A stretch of DNA of 15,005 nucleotides. It comes from Baffinella frigidus (taxonomy: Eukaryota > Cryptophyceae > Cryptomonadales > Baffinellaceae). The translations under genes and the position numbers were made by a program. Position 1 is the first letter of the stretch. Each line of letters opens with the position of its first letter. The notes beneath the pieces are model-generated. The model saw nothing but the letters and a program-made list of their open reading frames with translations, was not told the origin of the DNA and did no database searches. Positions 11,774-15,005 of this stretch are shown piece by piece. The DNA lies in contig MU646411.1 in the NCBI GenBank assembly GCA_026770585.1, positions 698,633 through 713,637 of the forward strand, written 5' to 3'.

Positions 11774-14697
11774 TCTCTCTCCCTCCCTCCCTCTCTCTCT
11801 CCATCTCTCTTCATCTCTCGTTCTCTCTCTCTCTCTCTTTCTCTCTCTCAGAATCTGTTCTGGGCGTGGAAGTGGACCTGCGCAACAACAACATCAGCCG
11901 GCGGCGTCGCCCTCGCCGCCCTCCTGGTATTGCAGCATTCGGTCTGGTCTGGCTTGTATTTTTTCTGCATCGGGTCAGGGAGGAGAACGCGCGCGAAAAT
12001 TTGACCAGATTGCGCCGGGTTGTGACATGGTGAGGGTGGGGAATGCTGTCTTGGCTCGCTGTATGTGGAAGGCCCTGGGGACGAGCACATCGCGCCTAGT
12101 GTTGAGGGAAGAGGGCTGGGAGGTGGACCTGCGCAACAACAACATCGGCCCGGCCGGCGGCGTCGCCCTCGCCGCACTCTTGGTAGCTCTCTCTCTCTCC
12201 CCCCTCCCCCAGCTCTCTCTCTCTCACACACACACACTCACTCTCTCTCTCTCACACACTCCATCTCTCTCTCTCTCCATCTCTCTCCATCTCTCTCTCT
12301 CTCTCTTCGTCCCTCGTCCTCGCGCTCTCTCTCTCTCAGAATCTGAATTAGGTGTGAGCCGGTCCCGAAACGCTGAATTGAGTGTGAGCCTGTCCCGAAA
12401 CGCTGAATTGAGTGTGAGCCTGTCCCGAAACGCTGAATTGAGTGTGAACCGGCAGGGCCAGAACCGCACGCTGGAGCGGCTTGACGTTCGCTGGAACAAC
12501 CTTGGTGAGCCTGGGTTTCGGGTTTGGGGTTTATGGTTCAGGGTTTAGGGTTCAGGATTTACGGTCTTGTCGTGCGCTGGAACAACCTCGGTGCGCCTGG
12601 GTTTCGGGTTTAGGGTCTAGGGTTCAGGGTTGAGGGTTTAGGGTTCAGGGTTTACGGTCTTGTCGTGCGCTTGGTGTTTAGGGTTTAAGGTTTGGGGTTT
12701 AGGGTTCAGGGTTTGGGGTGCAGGTTGTACGGTCTTGGCGTGCGCTGGAACAACCTCGGTGGGAGCCTGGGTTTAGGTTTTAGTGTTTAGGGTTCAGGGT
12801 TTGGGGTTTAGGGTTCATGGTTTAGGGTTCAGAGTTTAAGGTTCAGGGTGTAGGGTTAAGTGTGTAGGGTTCAGGGTTTAGGGCGTAGGGTTCAGGGCTC
12901 AGGGCTTAGGGCGTAGGGCTTTGGGTTCAGGGTGTACGGTCTTGTCGTGCGCTGGAACAACCTCGGTGAGAGCCTGGGTTTAGTGTTTAGGGTTCAGGGT
13001 TTAGGGTTTAGGTTTCAGGGTTTACGGTTTAGGGTCGAGGGTTTTGGGTCTCGACGTGCGCTGGAAAACCCTCGAGCCTGCGCCGCCAGAGCCGTTCCCG
13101 CGGCTCACATACCACCAGCCCTCCGAGCCGGACCAAATCGAGGCTGGAGCATGCGCCAATTCCTCGGGCGGCACCTCCGAAAACGAATGCGCCACCCGAG
13201 AAAATGGCTCCAAACAATTGTCGATGTGGTCCGCCTCGCAGGGCTGGTGGTCACGTGTGTGATGAATGTTGCAGGGGTGAACGGCGGGCGGGCGCTGGCG
13301 GCCGCGATGGAGAGCAACACCTCCATCATTGGGCTGGAGCTCTCCGGGAACAAGGTAGGGTTGAGGGTTGAGGGCTTATGGGTTGAGGGCTCAGAGGTTT
13401 AGGGTTCATCGGTTCAGGTTTTGTGAGTCAGCAGGGTTTATGGTTCAGGGTGCAGGGAGTAGGGGTTACCTGGTTCCTGGAGGGCACGGTAGGGTGAATG
13501 GCGGGCGGGCGCTCGCCGTGTCGTGTGTTTGCTCGGGGGTTCACGCTCGATATGGCGAGGGTGGACGGGGGGCGGGCGCTGGCGGCCGCGATGGAGAGCA
13601 ACACTTCCATCATTGGGCTGGAGCTCTCTGGGAACAAGGTACGCACGGCAGAACAGTGTGCAGATACCCTGGACCCTCAACCCTGAAACCCGAACCGTGA
13701 ATCCGAAACCCTCAACCCTAAACTCTACGTCCCAAACTCTCAACTCTCAACCCTCAACCATGAACCATGGACCTTAAACCCTAAACCCTAAACCCTAAGC
13801 CCTAAACCCTAAGCCCTAAACCCTAAACCCTAAACCCTGAAACCAAAACTCTAAACAACCATAAACCCTCAACCCCAAACCCTAAACCCTAAACCCCAAA
13901 CCCCAAAAGGTGTTGGAGGAGTCGCTGCGGCTGGTCGACAAATGCCTCCGCCGCAACAGGTTGCGAGCCCTCCCCCATACGACTCTCCACGCGATGATAA
14001 CCTGTGTATCAAATCGACCCGTCTTTCTATTATTTATGCACTTATGTCGTGCATGTTTGACCGGAGTTCCGGACAAGTTGGTGGATTGTTGGGTGGGTTG
14101 ACTTTGGAGTCGCTGAGGCTGGTCGACAAATGCCTCCGCCGCAACAGGTTGCGAGCCCCCCCCCCATACGACTCTTCTGATGCGCGGTTTGGGGGTTAAG
14201 TTAAGTACCGTGGGGGTTAAGTTGTGGGGGTTAAGTTGACTGCCGTGGGGGTGAAGTTAACGGCGGTTAACTTAACCGCTTCGGTTAACTTAACCGCTGC
14301 GTTGGTGTTGGAGGAGTCGCTGCGGCTAGTCGATAAATGCCTGTGCCGCAACAGGTTTCGAGCTCCTCTTCACCCCAGTACGACTCTTGGCGTATTTTGG
14401 ACTCCCGGTAATTAGCCCCTAAACTCTAACAATACTGTAATGGTTCCCCAGACTCTATAAACCCGAATCCCTAAACCCGAGTCCCGAAAACTGAAAACCG
14501 AAAACCGAACCCACAACCCCCAAACCCCGAATCCCGAAACTCCAAACCTTCAAACCAGGATGGAAGAGACGCAGCTCCCGAAACCCGAACCCCTAAACGC
14601 CAAACAATAACCCAAAAACACCAAACCCTCAAACCAGGATGGAAGAGACGCAGGGCGGGGGCCAAATCGAGTCTTCGATCGAGCACGAGAAGCCCAG
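9637..14697 (+). CDS. Leucine-rich-repeat protein, ribonuclease-inhibitor type, 5' part in eight exons
   Basis: Exons 9637-9714, 9804-9928, 10807-10873, 11583-11684, 12456-12504, 13275-13354, 13910-13959 and 14638-14697 join in phase (0,2,0,0,1,0,2) into 203 residues, with GT..AG at every intron. The protein starts MSNLEEELRRLVESG. It carries repeats with L.L starts at residues 19, 47, 75, 105, 133 and 161, for example SLDLRGCNIRSDG, VEVDLRNNNIGPAGGVAL and LERLDVRWNNLG. The step is 28 residues, except one of 30. That regular step across splice junctions is strong support for the model. RI-type LRRs form horseshoes that bind proteins; the partner cannot be told. After residue 183 the sequence turns polar (MEETQGGGQIESSIEHEKP). 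The last donor (GTGAGA) leads to exons beyond the window. No NACHT, kinase or membrane segment is seen in this part. Confidence 0.85.
9804..9928 (+). CDS. LRR exon 2
   Basis: Follows the acceptor GGGGCCTTGCAG after an 89-nt intron. It reads GDEGCRTLCEQLKDNQHVRS, then LDLRGCNIRSDGSVALATLV, and ends in phase 2 before GTGCAC. The exon 1 to 2 join restores a 28-residue repeat. Confidence 0.85.
10137..10313. mobile_element. Hairpin element in LRR intron 2
   Basis: Arms of about 62 nt start TAGAGCGTTTGCGGTAATTG on the left and are mirrored, with about 20% differences, by ACGTCCAAAACGGACAACAA..CTA on the right. The CCGGTTTTCC-rich inner part pairs as well. A loop of about 50 nt is left. No coding capacity. 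Confidence 0.8.
10399..10492. repeat. Telomere-like tract (CCCTAAA) in LRR intron 2
   Basis: About 90 bp of CCCTAAA with CCATGAA and CCTCAAA variants, directly before the first of three exon 3 copies. Confidence 0.9.
10502..10730 (+). pseudogene. Two decayed copies of LRR exon 3 with acceptors
   Basis: The copy at 10506-10550 begins GAGCAG before CAACTGAACGCTGAAG and has TGA as its second full codon. The copy at 10635-10730 begins GAGCAG before CAACTCAACGCTGACC, is shifted in frame, and has expanded internally by repeating CTGGCATTCCTCGGCCT. The pyrimidine-rich intron end is also copied (GAAGTCTTTTCTCC), so intron and exon were duplicated as a unit of about 130-170 bp. Confidence 0.8.
10807..10873 (+). 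CDS. LRR exon 3 (third and intact copy)
   Basis: The acceptor GGTGAGCAG is followed by C, completing Ser68. It then reads NSTLTFLGLEWNGVGMLENG and FQ, ending in phase 0 before GTACTC. It is the only one of three tandem copies with an open frame. Confidence 0.85.
10890..11052 (+). mobile_element. Dispersed repeat, TAGCTYTGYCTYAGTC family, copy 3
   Basis: Contains CTGTCTCAGTCTATTTGG, CACCACTTTGGTGAGCCCGG, GTTGACGAATTTGTACCGCA and GTGAGGCAGAGCTAGA. The first 18 bp are duplicated (10890-10907 and 10921-10938). It lies in LRR intron 3. Confidence 0.75.
11055..11320. other. LRR intron 3, no gene seen
   Basis: Mixed-composition DNA with a 96-codon plus-strand frame starting at 11071 that matches no known family and runs into a telomere-like tract. 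Treated as intron. Confidence 0.5.
11322..11456. repeat. Telomere-like tract (CCCTAAA) in LRR intron 3
   Basis: About 135 bp of CCCTAAA with CCATAAA and CCTTAAA variants. A partial copy of exon 4 begins immediately after it. Confidence 0.9.
11461..11500 (+). pseudogene. Partial copy of LRR exon 4
   Basis: GCGGTGGTGACGAGTTCTTC through GGAGGTGGACTTTGG matches AVATSSSLVEVDL of exon 4 (AVVTSSSLVEVDF here). It then loses homology and has a stop (GGCAGTAG). Confidence 0.8.
11583..11684 (+). CDS. LRR exon 4
   Basis: Follows CCCAAACTCTAG. It reads ALCKAVATSSSLVEVDLRNN, then NIGPAGGVALAALL, phase 0 at both ends, before GTAGCG. It is a textbook RI-type repeat. Confidence 0.85.
11693..11850. repeat. 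CA then CT microsatellite in LRR intron 4
   Basis: (CA)n followed by (CT)n with CCAT interruptions, ending in a CAG at 11849-11851. It lies just downstream of the exon 4 donor and is pyrimidine-rich on the sense strand. It creates the Ser/Leu-rich part of a 316-codon frame (11598-12548) that is not a single real protein. Confidence 0.95.
11872..11926 (+). pseudogene. Second partial copy of LRR exon 4, frameshifted
   Basis: Reads VDLRNNNI, then has a 5-nt deletion relative to exon 4 and continues out of frame as GGCGTCGCCCTCGCCGCC to a GTATTG donor. The first 14 codons of the exon are missing. Confidence 0.8.
12123..12182 (+). pseudogene. Third partial copy of LRR exon 4 (60 nt, possibly spliceable)
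   Basis: GGCTGGGAG precedes VDLRNNNIGPAGGVALAALL, followed by GTAGCT. It is phase 0 at both ends with AG before and GT after, so inclusion would keep the frame. It would add 20 residues, which breaks the 28-residue spacing. Relic or alternative cassette cannot be decided here. Confidence 0.6.
12184..12342. repeat. CT / CA microsatellite in LRR intron 4
   Basis: Second CT-rich tract, following the exon 4 copy just as the first one follows exon 4. Both end with CTCTCTCAGAATCTG, which shows that exon copy and microsatellite were duplicated together. Confidence 0.95.
12345..12454. repeat. 30-bp tandem repeat, 3.7 copies
   Basis: Units GAATTGAGTGTGAGCCTGTC plus CCGAAACGCT start at 12345, 12375, 12405 and 12435. 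The last partial unit ends in the acceptor CCGGCAG of exon 5. An open frame through it gives RNAELSVSLS repeats, but the exon model does not need them. Confidence 0.9.
12456..12504 (+). CDS. LRR exon 5
   Basis: Reads GQNRTLERLDVRWNNL plus G, ending in phase 1 before GTGAGC. Joined to exon 4 it gives exactly 28 residues between the VDL and LDV repeat starts. Confidence 0.85.
12515..13046. repeat. Telomere-like array (TTTAGGG, degenerate) with five copies of the exon 5 end
   Basis: TTTAGGG, TTCAGGG, TGTAGGG and related units fill intron 5. Set in them are copies of the exon 5 3' end (CTTGTCGTGCGCTGGAACAA plus CCTCG) at 12566-12590, 12659-12672 (truncated), 12734-12758, 12941-12965 and 13050-13074. 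Three of them keep a following GTG donor-like start and GCCTGGGTTT. The last has lost the donor (CTCGAGCC). Confidence 0.9.
13075..13270. other. GC-rich 3' part of LRR intron 5
   Basis: Composition resembles coding DNA and several frames are open, but none gives an LRR or other known motif. It ends in the acceptor ATGAATGTTGCAG. It may hold an unrecognised exon, but exons 5 and 6 join perfectly without it. Confidence 0.4.
13275..13354 (+). CDS. LRR exon 6
   Basis: GG completes Gly141; it then reads VNGGRALAAAMESNTSIIGL and ELSGNK, phase 0, before GTAGGG. The LDV to LEL step across the exon 5-6 join is 28 residues. Confidence 0.85.
13491..13638 (+). pseudogene. Two extra copies of LRR exon 6
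   Basis: 13491-13519 holds only the start (GGTGAATGGCGGGCGGGCGC). 13559-13638 is full length (80 nt) with a good donor (AAG before GTACGC) and reads VDGGRALAAAMESNTSIIGL. The acceptor AG is displaced by one base (GCGAG then GGTGG), which would shift the frame if used. It differs from exon 6 by only a few bases, so the copy is young. Confidence 0.8.
13672..13908. repeat. Telomere-like tract (CCCTAAA) in LRR intron 6
   Basis: CCCTCAA and CCCTGAA units grade into regular CCCTAAA (13766-13840) and then CCCCAAA. It ends directly in the exon 7 acceptor CCCCAAAAG, so telomere-like DNA supplies the whole 3' end of the intron. Confidence 0.9.
13910..13959 (+). CDS. LRR exon 7
   Basis: Reads VLEESLRLVDKCLRRN plus AG in phase 2 before GTTGCG. 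It completes the sixth repeat with a basic end. It is the only one of three copies preceded by AG in the right place. Confidence 0.8.
14101..14354 (+). pseudogene. Two extra copies of LRR exon 7
   Basis: 14101-14147 reads TLESLRLVDKCLRRN (one codon lost) with donor GTTGCG. 14305-14354 reads VLEESLRLVDKCLCRN with donor GTTTCG. Neither has an acceptor AG before it. The intron sequence after the donor is copied too (CGAGCCCCCCCCCATACGAC). Confidence 0.8.
14195..14297. repeat. GGTTAA-rich inverted and direct repeat
   Basis: GGGGGTTAAGTT occurs three times on the plus strand, followed by GGTTAACTTAACCGCTTCGG and TTAACTTAACCGC. The GTTAAGTT and AACTTAAC pieces can pair with each other. It lies in LRR intron 7. 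Confidence 0.65.
14455..14636. repeat. Degenerate telomere-like tract with an exon 8 start copy
   Basis: CCCGAAA/CCCTAAA/CCAAACC units precede two copies of the exon 8 acceptor. The first copy (14559-14574, GATGGAAGAGACGCAG) breaks off after 16 nt; the second is exon 8 itself. Both are preceded by CCAAACCYTCAAACCAG. Confidence 0.8.
14638..14697 (+). CDS. LRR exon 8 (last exon visible)
   Basis: G completes Arg184; then MEETQGGGQIESSIEHEKP and AG (phase 2) before GTGAGA. Polar and Glu/Gln-rich, it is probably a linker or the start of a C-terminal tail after the repeats. Confidence 0.7.
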
Positions 14698-14755
14698 GTG
14701 AGAGCCTCGGATGATGGGTCACCTCCTGCGAACGAGAGGATGTTTAGTCAACAGT

Positions 14756-14898
14756 CTAGCTTTGTCTTAGTCTATTTGGGCTCCCCAATTTGGTGAGCCC
14801 GGGCTCTTTCCCGCTCTAAAGTTGACGGGTTTGTACCGCGGACCCAGGATGTCAACTTGAGAATAGTCGATCGAGCACGAGAAGCCCAGGTGAGAGCC
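14756..14898 (+). mobile_element. Dispersed repeat, TAGCTYTGYCTYAGTC family, copy 4, with copied exon 8 end
   Basis: The element runs from TAGCTTTGTCTTAGTC to GTCAACTTGAGAATAGTC (14866). It is followed at 14867-14898 by a 32-bp exact copy of 14675-14706, which is the exon 8 end plus its donor (GAGCACGAGAAGCCCAG, GTGAGAGCC). The second donor could in principle be used with the element retained, but nothing shows that it is. Confidence 0.75.
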
Positions 14899-14917
14899 CC
14901 CCCCAGTAGACAACTCT

Positions 14918-15005
14918 CATACACCCTAAACCCTAAACCCTAAACCCTAAACCCTAAACCCTAAACCCCAAACCACAAACCCCAAACCCCAAACCCCAAA
15001 CCCCA
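14918..15005. repeat. Telomere-like tract (CCCTAAA) at the right edge
   Basis: Eight regular CCCTAAA units, then CCCCAAA. It follows the same pattern as introns 2, 3 and 6 and is probably inside LRR intron 8. The window ends within it. Confidence 0.9.

Noticed and set aside
11598-12548. 316-codon plus-strand open frame
   Set aside because: It runs through two CT microsatellites, decayed exon copies and a 30-bp tandem repeat. Only parts of it (exons 4 and 5) are supported, and splicing between them gives the correct repeat spacing.

Overview
The window is nuclear DNA of an intron-rich, repeat-rich eukaryote. It holds spliced genes with GT..AG introns, TTTAGGG-type telomere-like tracts inside the chromosome and inside introns, long CT/GA and CA microsatellites, and many short palindromic elements without coding capacity (MITE-like). 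No operon, Shine-Dalgarno, tRNA, rRNA or CRISPR signal was seen. A protist alga is likely. A cryptophyte such as Baffinella is a guess, based only on memory that peptides encoded by one repeat family here (YRGTSLIR, MSEVPLY) recur in its predicted proteins. Most long open frames in the window are translations of microsatellites and repeats, not genes.

Two real genes stand head to head, with start codons 347 bp apart (9290-9636). On the minus strand, four short exons (9289-9154, 7802-7768, 5758-5686, 3307-3219) join in phase into a complete 110-residue FKBP12-type peptidyl-prolyl isomerase. On the plus strand, eight exons from 9637 to 14697 join in phase into the first 203 residues of a leucine-rich-repeat protein of the ribonuclease-inhibitor type. 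It has six repeats, with a 28-residue step across almost every splice junction. This gene runs off the right edge.

Layout: 1-260 pyrimidine microsatellite; 261-660 hairpin-bearing non-coding DNA; 667-1250 degenerate telomere-like array; 1291-1783 a possible low-complexity coding region broken at a 16-G run; 1784-3210 a small-transposon cluster with fragments of FKBP-like exons; 3219-9289 the FKBP gene, its large introns filled with MITEs, GA tracts and decayed copies of its own exons; 9637-15005 the LRR gene, its introns filled with telomere-like DNA, CT tracts and decayed copies of its own exons.

The most unusual feature is this local copying. FKBP exon 3 has about eight partial copies and exon 4 has three. 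LRR exons 3 to 8 each have two to five extra copies, usually carrying a splice site. In nearly every case only one copy keeps both splice sites and the correct phase.
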